Source: Gigaspora rosea
Lineage: Eukaryota; Glomeromycota; Glomeromycetes; Diversisporales; Gigasporaceae
Assembly (NCBI GenBank): GCA_003550325.1
Contig: QKWP01000270.1
Span: forward strand, 241,765 to 305,764
Reading direction: 5' to 3'
Length of the DNA stretch: 64,000 nt
The number at the start of each line of letters is the position of its first letter. Position 1 is the stretch's first letter. The notes beneath the pieces were generated by a model, which was not told where the DNA came from, searched no databases, and worked only from the letters and a program-made list of their open reading frames with translations. Positions 1-12,090 of the stretch are shown here, piece by piece. The translations under genes and the position numbers were made by a program.

Positions 1-215
1 ACCCTGATTTGAATTTGATTTGATTCAAATATTTGAATTTGAATTTGATTTGAATTTGAATTTTTAATAGTAATTTTCAAATCAAATCAAATATTTGTTA
101 AATCAAATCAAATTTGGCCATATTTGAATTTGATCAAATCAAATATAGTCAAATTTGAATTTGAATTTGATCAAATATTTGATTCAAATATTTGAAGATC
201 AAATCAAATTGCGGA
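1..215. repeat. AT-rich satellite of TTTGAATTTGA units
   Basis: Dense imperfect repetition of TTTGAA, ATTTGATT and their complements (AAATCAAATC), so both strands carry the same motif and the block can fold on itself. It begins at the window edge and may extend outside. No coding potential is seen. Confidence 0.8.
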
Positions 216-704
216 ACCCTAATATATGGGTGATATTCGCTCTACTTTGTAGGCATGTTTGCCATGATTTCTTAATATATTAATAATTAATAAAGGACAC
301 TACAAATCAATTCTATAAAACATATCACACTTTTTCGAATTGCCAAATCACTATAAACATAAACCCTCTCGCTTGTATAAATACTAACAACTATAGTAAA
401 CCACGCACAGTTCGTGTCTCTGTGCTCACGTGACTCCTGTCGATAGTTGCTCCATTAGCCTCAATTTCTGAGAGGTATTCGAAGGTTAACAGAGTTAAAA
501 AATTTTTCTTTTTTGTAACCTGAGCCAATCCGACGATTCGTATTCAGACCTCTGATCAAAACTGCAAAGCATTAATATTAGCTTAGTACTGGCAACTAAT
601 ATTATAGCAAAATTACAATCCAAGCAATTTTATTTAATAAAAAAAAATCGGGGTGCCTAAGGCGCCACTGATTTTTTCAATTAATCAATGCAGCTGAGTT
701 TGTG
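216..704. other. non-coding stretch, nothing recognised
   Basis: About 490 bases with no credible open frame, RNA gene or transposon end. A short palindromic patch (GGTGCCTAAGGCGCC) lies near 653-667. Confidence 0.5.
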
Positions 705-1012
705 TGCATTTGATTTACTATGATTTCTACCATAAGCTATTGTAAAAATTCTCTTACGAAACTTGCTCACTATTCCAGTGTTTGGTTAAGGTTGAATTAG
801 CAGTTATTGGAATTATCACGAATTCTATCATGAGTTACAGTAAACAATTCTGTTACAAAACTTACTTATTATCTTAGTATGTTGCTATGGTTGATCCAGT
901 TTGCAATTAATTACCGTTGATTTATCATGAGCTACTGCAAATCGTTTTGTTAAAGAACTTATTATTGCTCTTTTCAATTTAGTTGGATTTGATTAGTTTG
1001 CGATTTTTTGAG
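705..1012. repeat. degenerate tandem repeat, about 3 x 105 bp
   Basis: Three diverged units share the order 'atcatgag(t/c)tac...gttacaaaacttatta...ggttgatt(a/c)agtttgca'. Recognisable starts lie near 715, 820 and 925. The units are strongly diverged, so this is old. No coding meaning is apparent. Confidence 0.5.
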
Positions 1013-1249
1013 AGCTCAGTGAGTCCTATGATTACAATACATATAATGTTCCATTTTTCAGAACCCTTTACTATACTAAATATAAACACACCAAAAAGTA
1101 ATAAAGAATTCTGAAAATATAACAAATTTAGGTAATTGCTTATATTGTAATTGTAGAATCCACAAAGCTTGTAAAAAAATCATATAGTAATTAAATTAAA
1201 CTAAATTGAAAAGAGCAACAACATTTAACAGTTACATGGTTTGTTATAC

Positions 1250-1762
1250 TTTTATGGACCAGTTTTTTGCTATATATAAATTTATAAAAAAAAACATATA
1301 AAGTTACTATAAACTTTGAAGCTTTATTTCTTTTTTGCAAATTTTTGGAAATATAAAACAAGAAGAGAAGAAAAAAACTGAGCTTAAAAAGCAGATTAAA
1401 ATTTTTACCAATTTTATACAAAACAAAAATATAACTTTGCCAAAAAACAAATACTTGTAGATTTTAAAATGATAAATGTATGTAAAAACATTTCTAGGCA
1501 ACTTTATTTAGGAGACAAAAGTTAGATTATGTTAGAAAAATAGGTTATCTATGTGCTAAAGTTAAAATTTTTAGGTTTTCAATATAACCTTTTTTTTATT
1601 AAAATAACCTACTTTGGGCTCTTAAGCAAGGTTGATCAGCATGTAATTTTACTTATATATAAGATCAAAATGCACCTTTTCACACCTTTTACTAAGAGAA
1701 AAAAGAGTTAAAGTTATAAAAGAATTTTTTAAAAAAGTTTTTTACAAAAAATTGTTTTTAAC
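1250..1762. repeat. left half of a split palindromic element
   Basis: This segment matches, in the same order, the left arm of the intact palindrome at 49196-50190: 'aaaacatataaagtt', 'acaaaacaaaaat', 'gataaatgtatgtaaaa', 'ggttatctatg' and 'aaagttaaaattttt'. It stops at the palindrome centre, exactly where the 10.7-kb element inserted. The right half resumes at 12489. The outer boundary near 1250 is approximate. Confidence 0.75.
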
Positions 1763-1770
1763 TTTAACAC
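1763..1770. repeat. 8-bp target site duplication, left copy (TTTAACAC)
   Basis: Abuts the left end (TAGAGATGCAT) of the 10.7-kb element. The identical octamer abuts the right end at 12481-12488. The intact sister palindrome at about 49.73 kb has the corresponding unoccupied sequence with minor differences. Confidence 0.9.
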
Positions 1771-3704
1771 TAGAGATGCATCAGTCCAGTCTGGTCTGGT
1801 CCAGTCCCTAAGAGGACTGTTAACATAGTATTTACAGTCCCAGTTCAGTCCAGTTCTTTGGTCCCATAATATCTTAAATAATTACATTAATCTTAATGCA
1901 TAAGATTTTATTGGCCCCAAAATAATGTAATTATTTACTGTTAGATGTAAACAAACATTATATGATCTATATTATATCTGATCAAGAAATTTGATTAAAT
2001 GATACAAATATTATATTATATTTACAAGGACCTCTATAAAAAATTTTTGACAGAGAGATTCCAATTATGTTCTGGATAGACTGAACCTATCCTGATTATA
2101 TTCCAAACTGAAATTTGCATAATATAAATAAAAATTTCAATGCTGATTTTACTCCAGAAATGTCCCTAAAATATTTTAAAATAATTTTACCCAGTAATGA
2201 TTAAATTTATAGAAAATAAAATTTTGAAAATTTTCAGAAAATTTCCTGGTTTAAAAAGTATTTATCATATATTTTTTACAGAAAACTGTTAAAAATGCAT
2301 TCAATTTTGCCCGGATTACCACCCTATTCCAACCAGAAAATTTAGCTATAAATCGAATTATATTATTTACTGTTTAATTAAGAAGATTTTACTTTATTAT
2401 ATAATATATCACAAAATGAAGCTTTAAATATTTTAAGTCTCATCTAAATATAACACAATTTTCTCTATCTATTATAATATACTTATTCACTTTGATTTTA
2501 AGAAATCTCACACAATGGTCAATAGTGGCTACATTAATAATTCCAGTTTCACTAAGTTTCGAAAATATAATCTATTATTTCTATAAACTTCTGGACTTCT
2601 TACTCATTGCACATATGCAAGTATGGATATTCCACTTCATGTTCATGTGTAAAATAAAATAAAACTTGGCCATAAAATACATGTTCTTCAAGTTCGATAG
2701 GTGCCTTTGGATGATGCGCATTTTTATCGACTAGAATCTTTTCTATATAAATTTTGTATTTAGTACACTGATATATGATATTTGATATAATTATAACAAA
2801 TTTACATACTGCAATTGAATAATTATTTCGTGAAATATCTCCTTTATGATTAGCAAGTTGTGAACTAATTACTACTCCATATTTAGTTTGCAATTTGCCA
2901 TATTTCTGAAGTTTATTATTTGTTATCTGGATTTTTTATTTATATTAGTCTTAATTTTAAAAAGAAAAAATACTATATATTTTAATAAATATTACCTTAA
3001 TTTGGTTAAAAACTAAATCAAATGCAGTTGCATAGTACTGCTTGATTTTTTGAAGTTCAGTCTTTGTCATTAATGCTCTTTAAACAGTAAATATAACTTT
3101 TCATCATATGTTGGGAGGTTAAAAACACACTTTGATGACCAAGCCCAAGGTTTTTCTAAAAAAATCTCAAGAATTTTTTGATTATACTTAGCAGAATATT
3201 GCAGATGCGCAAATTGTGTCCATAGTGTTACTTGATTTATTAAGTTCATATATGGATTCTGCTAAGAGTGAACAAGAAGTATTAGCATTCTACATAGTCG
3301 TTCCATTAGAAATTGCCATGTTGCCCAAGGTGGGCCAGTCTCAAATATTGAGTCTGCAATATATAGGAGGTAGAGGAAGCTAATAAGCATTGCTTGAAGA
3401 TGTTAAGGCTCTCTTTGGTAAAATTCTCTATATTTTATAATTGTGCATCAAAATTCATTAATAAACAATTTAAAAAAATTAATTAAAATATAGCTTAAAA
3501 ATACTAATCAATTTGAAGTGGTCTAAATCATAAATATGAAGAATTTCTAAATTAAAATAAAACTAGATTGTATGCTTTAGAAATATGAAATAGTTTTTTT
3601 TGAATGTAAATTGAGGAAAGTTTATATCTTATACTTATATAAAATTTAACCTCTTATTGTATTAAGGTCAATTACAAAAGGTTTTATCATGCTTTCAAAT
3701 TACT

Positions 3705-5997
3705 ATCATCGGGAAAATAAATAAGGCGTAGATCTGCACAAATCTGCGACCCTGGAAAATTTTAACAAATTTTGCAATAACATGTGATCCAGTGGTCCAA
3801 ATTTAACAATTTTGATACCATTCGAATTGTATCAAAATTGTTGAATTCCAATCACTAGACCAAAAGAAAATCACATTTATATGAATTTTATAAACATTGA
3901 ACAATCTTGCCAACCAGTGGTCCAAATTTAATGATTTTGGTACTATTCGATTCCTCTTGATGAGATGGTTCAAATGGTATCAAAAACGTCAAAATTGGAT
4001 TACTGGTTAACAAGTTATTCGTAAAATGATTTGTGGCGCAGTTTGCAGAAATTTAAAAAAATTTAAATTTCTGCGCAGAACTGCGCCGCAAATCATTTTT
4101 TACGAATAACTTGTTAATTAGTGATCCAATTTTGATGTTTTTAGTACCATTCAAACTGTTGTTACGCTTAATTTGTAACCTTAGTGTAAATCAGGTCTAG
4201 ACTTTTTAGAAACTGTTAAGTCTGAATCTATAGGTTTCCTAATGTGGTTGTCAATACTATGTATTAATTACTATATATAGTCATTTATCCAATTATATTA
4301 TAATTACCTTAACCTCGACGGGTTAATGTTCAGGTGGCGATCATGTTGTTGGAGGACAATATCATTGAGAAAGATCATACGATGTTTCTTTAGTGATACC
4401 TATGCATATATATAAATACTAGTTCTCAACCGATGTTAGAGTAAAAGAGATATGCCCTTTGAACCCTTCTCCTAATAAAGAGATTTCTCACAAATTGTTT
4501 CTCACTAGTAAATTGCTTGTCTTAATGTGCATTTACCATGAATATATGATAATTATCAGAATCTTGAGTTTCATCTCGATAACAGTATCGCTTGTAAAGT
4601 GTGACCATGATTTTGAATTCAACGTTTATTATCATTTACTATCCCGATAGCTTTAACCGGCGGATCTGATATCTCCCAACCGGATAGTAACATATGGTAC
4701 CAGTTGTGTGGACGAGCAGCGCGTACTTCAGATTTTGTATCTACAAATCATCAAGCTAAACATAACATGAAAAATGACAACCAAAAATGGAATATCGAAT
4801 TTCAAAATTTTTTTTTCTTTTCTTTAATTTTGTTGAATAGGTCATTTGCTAATTCGAGGGACTGTAAGTCACGAAAATAGCCTCGTACTGGCTGGAATAA
4901 GTACTGTGCAGGAAAAGAAGCAGCAATAGAACTTTTTTATTTTTTTTGTTTAGGTGAACCTGCCTGTAAGTCATACACATCTGCGCAAAAATTGGAGTTT
5001 CTTTTCTTTTTGAAATTTTGTATTGTTTTTCTTTTGTCCTTGTAAATTTATAATTTCGTGTTAATCGAAGCTGGGAACGTGCCCTTCAAATACTAGGCTA
5101 GGAGAATTTTATTGCGTACTCTTGCTAGTATCAAAAATTTTGGTTTGTAGTTTTGCGGGAGCTCAACTTTTAAGGATGAAAGTATGTTATGCTAATTTAT
5201 AACCTTAGTGTAAATCAGGTCTAGACTTTTTAGGAAGTGTTAAGTCTGAATTTATAGGTTTCCTAATGTGGTTGTCAATACTATGTATTAATTACTATAT
5301 ATAGTTATTTATCCGATTATATTATAATTACCTTAACCTCGACGGGTTAATGTTCGGGTAGCAATCATGTTGTTGGAGGACAATATCATTGAGAAAGATC
5401 ATACAATGTTTTTTTAGTGATACCTATGCATGTATATAAATGCTAGTTCCCCGATGTTAGAATAGAAGAGGTATGCCATTTGAACCCTTCTCCTAATAAA
5501 GAGATTTCTCACAAATTGTTCTCACTAGTAAATTGCTTGTCTTAATGCGCATTTACCGTAAATATATGATAATCGTCAGAATCTTGAGTTTCATCTCGAT
5601 AACAGTATCGCTTGAAATGTGTTACCATGATTTTGAATTCAACATTTATTATCGTTTACTATCCCGATAGCTTTAACCGGCGGGTCTGATATCTCCCAAC
5701 CGGATAGTAATACCGTCTCATCGAGAGGAATCGAATGGTACCAAAATCATTAAATTGGACCACTGGTTGGCAAGATCGTTCAATGTTTATAAAATTCACA
5801 TAAATGGGATTTTCTTGTGTTCTAGTGATTGGAATTCTCGATTTTGGTACCATTTGATCTGTCGCATCAAGACGAATCGAATGGTACCAAAATTGTTAAA
5901 TTTGGACCACTGGATTACATGTTATTGCAAAATTTGTTAAAATTTTCCAGGGTCGCAGATTTGTGCAGATCTGCGCCTTATTTATTTTCTCGATGAT
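3705..5997. mobile_element. foldback element with about 270-bp terminal inverted repeats
   Basis: The left arm (3705-3980, from ATCATCGGGAAAATAAATAA) is the reverse complement of the right arm (5715-5997), including the stretch CAGATCTGCGCCTTATTTAT. The arms carry internal GGTACCAAAATCATT-like repeats. Just inside lies a hairpin around 4021-4105 with arms of AATGATTTGTGGCGC type. No transposase is inside, so it is non-autonomous. It interrupts the Tnp2-like pseudogene and was itself hit by the LTR element at 4160-5712. No clean TSD was found. Confidence 0.75.
4160..5712 (+). mobile_element. mini LTR retrotransposon (TRIM/SMART-like), no coding capacity
   Basis: Two direct repeats of about 530 bp (4160-4692 and 5185-5712) begin TGTTA(C/T)G and end near GGATAGTAA(C/T)A, close to the TG...CA rule. 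They flank only 492 bp of internal DNA. TGGTACCAGTTGTGTGG lies 2 bp after the left LTR and could be a tRNA-Met-type primer site. The purine tract before the right LTR is weak. The flanks are ACTGT/ACCGT, a possible 5-bp TSD with one C-to-T change. The LTRs differ at a few percent of sites plus small indels. It must have used proteins from elsewhere. Confidence 0.75.
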
Positions 5998-6460
5998 GTT
6001 CATAAATTGTTCACAATGTTATTTAAATTTTCAGTCAATAATAAATAATTAAAAATTGGCTAGGTCTTTATTGAGAAATTTTCGATACTATTAAAAAAAA
6101 ATAGAAGTTTAATATATAATGCAGTATGAATACAGTATGAATATATTATAAATATACTTACAAATATAATTTACTATAGTTATAATATGTATATATCAAT
6201 ACTCTAAAATGTTCATCTTTTGCTGTAATTTCTATCTAAATTCCTTCACATGATTAAATAGAGGAAGCTGTCCTATCAATTTGAAGTTTACAAGTTAGCA
6301 TTTTTGATTTCAAGATTTTTAGGTAGTTTGTGAAATAAAAAATTAGCTAACTGCAGTAACTTGAAAGCATAATAATATAACAAAGAAATTTCATGAGAAT
6401 ATAATAAAAATGCAAATATTTAATTTTATTTAAATATATGTTTTAAATAAGAGTTAATAA

Positions 6461-6730
6461 ATTTGTAACCGTGGTTACTGTAACCACATTTTATAAAATT
6501 GTTATAACTCAAAATTTTACTAGAGTAAACCCTGTTGTATTACTAACAAAAAATACTTCTCTCGCGATTTTGTAGTAATCTTGACTTTAATCCTAACCCT
6601 AACTCTAACAAATCACAATTCTAACCCTAACTTTAACTTTAACTTTTAATATTATACTAATCCTAATCCTAACTATATTACATCTGGGCTTAGTTATGGA
6701 CCCTGGCTACTGTAACCTATGGTTACAAAT
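6461..6730. mobile_element. 270-bp MITE with telomere-like interior
   Basis: The ends ATTTGTAACCGTGGTTACTG and (reverse complement of the right end) ATTTGTAACCATAGGTTACA form imperfect inverted repeats. The interior holds CCTAACCCTAACTCTAAC-type sequence (6585-6650). It lies inside the transposase pseudogene, probably between coding blocks. Confidence 0.6.
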
Positions 6731-9576
6731 AGATTAATTCTTTAAATAAAACTAAATATAATTTTTTATAGATAAACAATTACTGTTCATAATAATTAAC
6801 AAAATTTATAAATAATTCTTTTATTTCTCGAAGCTCTTCCTTGGAGATAATTGGTTCAAGGCATAATTGAACTGCTCTAACAAATTTGCCCATCCGTTAA
6901 TATGTTTATGATTAAAAAAATCAAAAAATTTAGCTATAGCTATAAGGTAACTTAAAATTTAACAGAATGTTAATATAAAGAAAAAGTGAACACCTTATTG
7001 GTAGATGCCCCTGAAAAAGTGGAAGTGAATATAGAACTACCCAATTATACTAGTCTTCTGCTTTTAAAGAATTGTAATATTTCTGAATATTGATTGGTGG
7101 TCTTCCAAGCTCTGATGGCATCATCTTTCAATTTAATTCAACTATTCTTCCAATTTCATTCCAATAATTTGTTGTAATCTTATAATCTGCATTATTTAGT
7201 TTTTCATTATTGAAAAATTTACTATTAAAGTGTCAAAACATATGTTGTATAGTATTTTCAAAAAGAGAATGCATTAGTCTATTGGAAATGATGCTGGAAA
7301 GCTGATTGAACGTAATTCGAATAAGATACTATGCCCATTTACACCCATTTCACGCTCTATCTTATATCATTCACTTTCACATTTAGTTTCTAATGCTTAA
7401 TATTTTGAAGATAGCTGGTATGAGAACGAATTGGCAATTTGTTTGGATTATAAATTCTACCATTATATCCTTTGGGTGGTGAAGTGGAAAATATACATGA
7501 TGAGCTATTTCAGAATATGTTCTATGAAAATAGCAAAAGCGGTATCCACTGTAAGCATTTTGACCAGATACACACATAATCTTAGACAAAGCTGAAATAT
7601 CTCCAGACTATGACGATACATGGCCTTGCAATATAAATGTCTCTTGAGATAACATATCATAACATAGTACACCTGCTATTAAAAGCTTTTTGTATTGGTT
7701 TATTATATTATAAATTTGTGTACAAATCACTCTTGTTATATAGTGAAAACTAATTAAATCTATATAGTGAGGTTGAGCTCAAAGCTAGTTTATATAAAAT
7801 TTTCTCAATATAATAGGTTTACTAATAAAATTTTGATATTTTGAACTATTTAAAAAATTTTTTTATTAAAAGAATAAAGCATACCACTATAATGAGAATG
7901 ACTTGTACATGTTTTTATATTAACCTTATTCTTATTATATAGTAATTTTAATAAAATTTACCTTCAAGACATTTTAATTCATCTACAAGTGGCTGTAAGA
8001 AACTATTAAAATTTTTTGGTGGTTTGGACCAGGGATAATTGCAGTTATCATCAAACTTTCTTTCTTTACTCTTTGATCTAGAGATAGATTCGCATTTAAA
8101 AATAGAATAACCCAGCAATCATTTTGCTTTTTTTTAAATAATTGATAACCATCTGTGGAAGCAATTAAAGAATATCATAAGGATCTGAAAATAGGCCTGA
8201 TGCAACTAAAGACTTATATCAGTTGCTATCGAAAACATCTCCAATTACACTATTTTCAGACCTATAATCTTCCCTTTATATATATTTATGTCAATATTGG
8301 AGAAATTTTGCATGTAATGGATCCTTGTATTGTATTCGTAAGCTATCAATTATAGAAAAATATGCAGCTGATTTTCAGGCTTTTTTTGGTGTTAGTCCAG
8401 ATACATATCATGCTTCACCACAATTAGGGCACATTTCACAATTAATATTTTTTTTAGTGAATGTGCAACAAGAATTCCAGCACATATTCACAAGCTTTGG
8501 CTCAAGTAGGATTAAAGTTTTAAAAGCCTTTTGAAGTTAATATAGAGAAACTTCTGAAATTTCAGATATCTTTATAATTTTATTAAATGCTTGGTTTGGC
8601 AAAGAGTATTTGTTTTTAACATAAAGAAGATGAAGACCCTGAACTAAATTATCTGATAAGTTATAAATAAAAAAGAAAAATGATTAATATAAAAAATAAA
8701 ACCTATATGCACTTAGAGAGTGTTGACAGTAATAGATTTTTAATAAGTCAGTTTGAAATCTAAAAAATTAAAATTTTATAAATTTAAATTTGATTGATTC
8801 AAACACAAAAATAAGATTACCATAATCGTTCTCTTCAAATTCTTGTCCATCTATTTTAAATTCTTGTTCATCTATTTAGAGTTTCGTTCCTCAAATTCAA
8901 ATTCTTGTTCTACTGGTTCAACTTCTTGTTTATCTGTTTCTAATTCAAATTCTGAACCCAATAAATCACTATTGTCCAAAGTATCAAAAGCTACAAAAAA
9001 TGGTGACTCATGATTCTCCACATCTTCAAAATTATTTAATCCCAATCTATTCTCTTCAAGGTTATCTAATTCCAAATTATTTTTTGCCAAATTAAAAACT
9101 GATGTTGAGTAGTTCATCGAAGTGGAAGACAAAGAATTAAAAATATTATTTGGTATTTCTGGTCTATATGATTGCATACTATTATTATATTTCAAGTTTT
9201 GTGTATTATTTAATGGAGATATATTTTTAAAGCTTTTTTCCTGTTGTCGATGTCTCGATCGAGTAGAGATGCTTATATATCTTCCAACATTATTAAATGC
9301 ACTTCACAAAATGTGCAAGCACATAATACTTGTTTTCCCATTATTATATTGAGTTATCGTAAAAACAAGTACTTAATATACAATTAATAAAATAGTATTT
9401 ATATAAGATTATAGATCACGAAACCATTATTTAATCACTAACTATAAAACTATTAATCATTTTTTTCAAAAAAAAGAAATCTTTTCTTTTTTCTCAAATA
9501 ACACCTATACTTATTTATTTTTTTGCAAAGCATACAAATAATACTCTGTTTCTTGCAAAACTGCTAAGTTTTATTA

Positions 9577-11480
9577 ATGAGTAACATGAATAATTATTCT
9601 AATAATGAAAGTAATAACATTAACAGAAATACAGAAGCAAACCAAAATATTGCATTACTTCTTTAGTTATTATCGAATCTGTCTGTTTTACAGCAAGTGC
9701 TTTTAGCTATTACACAAAATTCCCAATCTATTGCAGCACCAAACTCTCCTGAGTTTACACAAAGCCCCAGCATTATCAAATACAATTATAGGAGTTGTCA
9801 ATACATCGGTAAAATATTATTATTTATTTTTAAAATTTTAAATAAATTCTTACAAAGTTCAATTATTTTAGTTTCCCCGTGGTTCTGTACAAAATCCTAT
9901 AATGAAGGAAGAGTAGAAACAATGGAAGAAGACTAAAAAACCAGAAGAAGATTAGAAGGACTTCCTATATTTGCCTCATGATACTTACTGGACATATTGG
10001 GCAAGTCTTTATATTATATATTCTTTCTTTTTTACAGATAACTAAAGGTATTTTCAAATATTTGCTTTTTTTCAACAAAACCCGAGTTCGGCTTTTGTTG
10101 GTTATATATTATTTGCGAAAGGCTTTCGCAAATAATATATAACCAACAAAAGCTGAACTCAGGTTTTGTTAGAAAAAAAAGCAAAAGCAAAAGTATATTT
10201 GAAATACCTTAATAATTCTGTAATTACCATTATTTAATTATATGTTTATTATATTTAAATGCAGAGAAATTTGCGAGACAGGTTAGCAGCCAGTTGCCAA
10301 AAAGGCAAATATGCAAAGGAACAAACACCAAGAAAAGTTCAGAAAATTATAAATGAGCATATTTACAATAATTTTTTTTTGTTTCATAGTATCATTAAAA
10401 TACTAATAATTTTATGTATTTAGTTTAAATGCGATTTTTCAACTTTTCTATTTCGGTTGGAGATTTTGTTTTGCAGAAAATATCTGAAAATATAATTAGT
10501 AATTGGGGTAAAGTGAAATATTTCTATTTTTATATAATAATATTTATTATAAAGATATTAATATTTAGAATAACTTGTAGTAGAAACTGAGCATAAAAAT
10601 AAGATAAAGGATGCACGTGCCCAAGGTATCGCACCACCTCCTAAATGCAAAAATATCAACCCTCCCACCTCAAGATTTAAGAATACTACATTTCAATCAT
10701 CAAAAACAAATTCTGATATAGCTAAAGTTAACGATGAGATTGATGGCTCATTAATTGAATCTAATAGAAATGATTCTCCAAGTTATTATAGTATTACTTA
10801 CAATAATACTGATATTCCTAAATTACCTACTATTACTTCTCATATAATAAGATCCTCAAAATCTTCAAAATTCCAGTTCGATCGTCAGCAACAAGTTCCA
10901 ATTCAATTAAAGTTAGACGTTTCGAACTTAACAATGATGATTATATACCTGAACCATTTACAGCTACACCTCATACAGTAAGATCTTCAAGAGCTTTAAA
11001 AGTTCCAACCCAAAAATTATTGGCAACAAGTTCTAAGGCAATTGAAGTTGATGATAGTTCTGATTATAATGATGCATCTGAATTATCTACTATTACCTCT
11101 CATACAATTAAGTTATCAACACCTTCAAGAATTCAAACTCAGTTGTCGACAAGTACCAATATGATTGAAACTGGTAATTCTAATGTTAACGATAATAATG
11201 ATACATCTAAATTTTTTACAATATCTCCTCTAGCAAGAAGATCTTTAAGGTCTTCTAATCTAGTCCGGTTATCAACAAGTTCCAAAGCAATTGGGTTGAT
11301 GATCATACAGTTAACAATGATAATGACGTATCTGAATCACCTATTACTACCTTTCATACAATGAGTTCTTCAAGATCTTTAAAAATTTTAACCAGTCATC
11401 AGCAAGTTCCAATAGATTTGAAATCGATGATGCTCAATTATTTGGTCTGCCATTGTCTCCAGTAGAGCAAAATAGAAATA
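9577..11480 (+). pseudogene. second gene of the 10.7-kb element, repeat-containing protein, broken
   Basis: Not recognised as a known family. ATG 9577 opens an Asn/Ser-rich start (MSNMNNYSNN...) with an in-frame TAG at 9664. After that comes a Gln/Ser/Pro stretch to about 9780, then probable introns. From 10690 to 11440 about four diverged repeats of roughly 114 bases encode a 38-residue unit of the type 'TSSKAIEVDDSSDYNDASEL' followed by 'STITSHTIKLS'. One part (11020-11364) is still open for 114 codons, ending in a shifted frame. The Ser/Thr/Asp-rich low-complexity character suggests a disordered or DNA-associated protein. It diverges from the transposase across 235 bp, so the spacer is probably a shared promoter. 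By analogy with TnpA/TnpD pairs it may be an accessory transposition protein, but that is inference. A palindromic MITE (10045-10210) lies inside. Confidence 0.5.
10045..10210. mobile_element. near-perfect palindromic MITE
   Basis: AAGGTATTTTCAAATA at the left is mirrored by TATTTGAAATACCTT at the right. The core 10077-10170 is an almost perfect hairpin (arms CCGAGTTCGGCTTTTGTTGG and complement) centred near 10122. It follows a TTTACAG acceptor-like site in the second gene. A transcript would form a long double-stranded stem. Confidence 0.75.
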
Positions 11481-12090
11481 ATATTGGTATATATTTATAT
11501 AAGAGAATTAGAATATATTATAGAAGCAATAACAATTCAATAATATCTCTTTCACGATTATAAAATATTCATCTTATAACTTTGTTTTCATAACTCTTTT
11601 CTATATATTAATCTATTCAATTTATAATAATACTTATAGGAAAAAAAGAACTAGAGTGAATTCTGAAAAGCTTCCAAGAAATGGGTCAAAACAAGAAATA
11701 CTAAATAGGTTCACAAACGTGTAAAACTCTGATTGTCTTGCAAATTGCTTTATTGTTATTTATTATTATGTAATACATATGCACATTTATTCTGAATAAT
11801 ATAATAACCAGACAATTCAATACATGAAATATTCTGATTATCTTTCTAATATGTAATTCTATTATTGGTCATAACCCGATTACTTGTAAAATATCTTCCT
11901 GCTTCATTCCAATTATTGATCTTACTTTATATGTAAATATCGTGAAATGACCCATTTTGTTTGCAAGACTTATATATAAAATGGTAGAAAATTATTTGGG
12001 ATGTTTTCGGATAATTAAAATTAGTAATCATTCCAGAAAATGCCTATTTTCTGGAATACAACATGATTATCATCTGGTGATTTTTTAAAA

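Larger units (their letters stand above)
3015..9341 (-). pseudogene. decayed Tnp2-like (DDE-type) transposase
   Basis: Read on the minus strand from ATG 9341-9339. A cysteine start (CACTFC) is followed after a frameshift by an acidic linker (open 9195-8872). A zinc-binding stretch ends in CPNCGEA near 8420. Then come DGYQLF near 8150 and IPGPN near 8030, followed by 'SFLQPLVDELKCLEG' in a shifted frame. Further motifs are AYSG-RFCYF with HHVYFPL (7565-7480), HSLFENTIQHMF (about 7250), MPSELGRPP (about 7110), VQLCLEPIISKEEL (about 6855), PPWATWQFLMERLC (about 3310) and TLWTQFAHLQY (about 3215). These are landmarks of Tnp2-family transposases of mushroom and mycorrhizal fungi. Stops, frameshifts and probable introns are many, and a 2.3-kb foldback element separates the last third. 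It is the candidate motor of the surrounding TAGAGATGCAT element. Exon limits are not resolved. Family confidence is high, superfamily name moderate. Confidence 0.8.
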
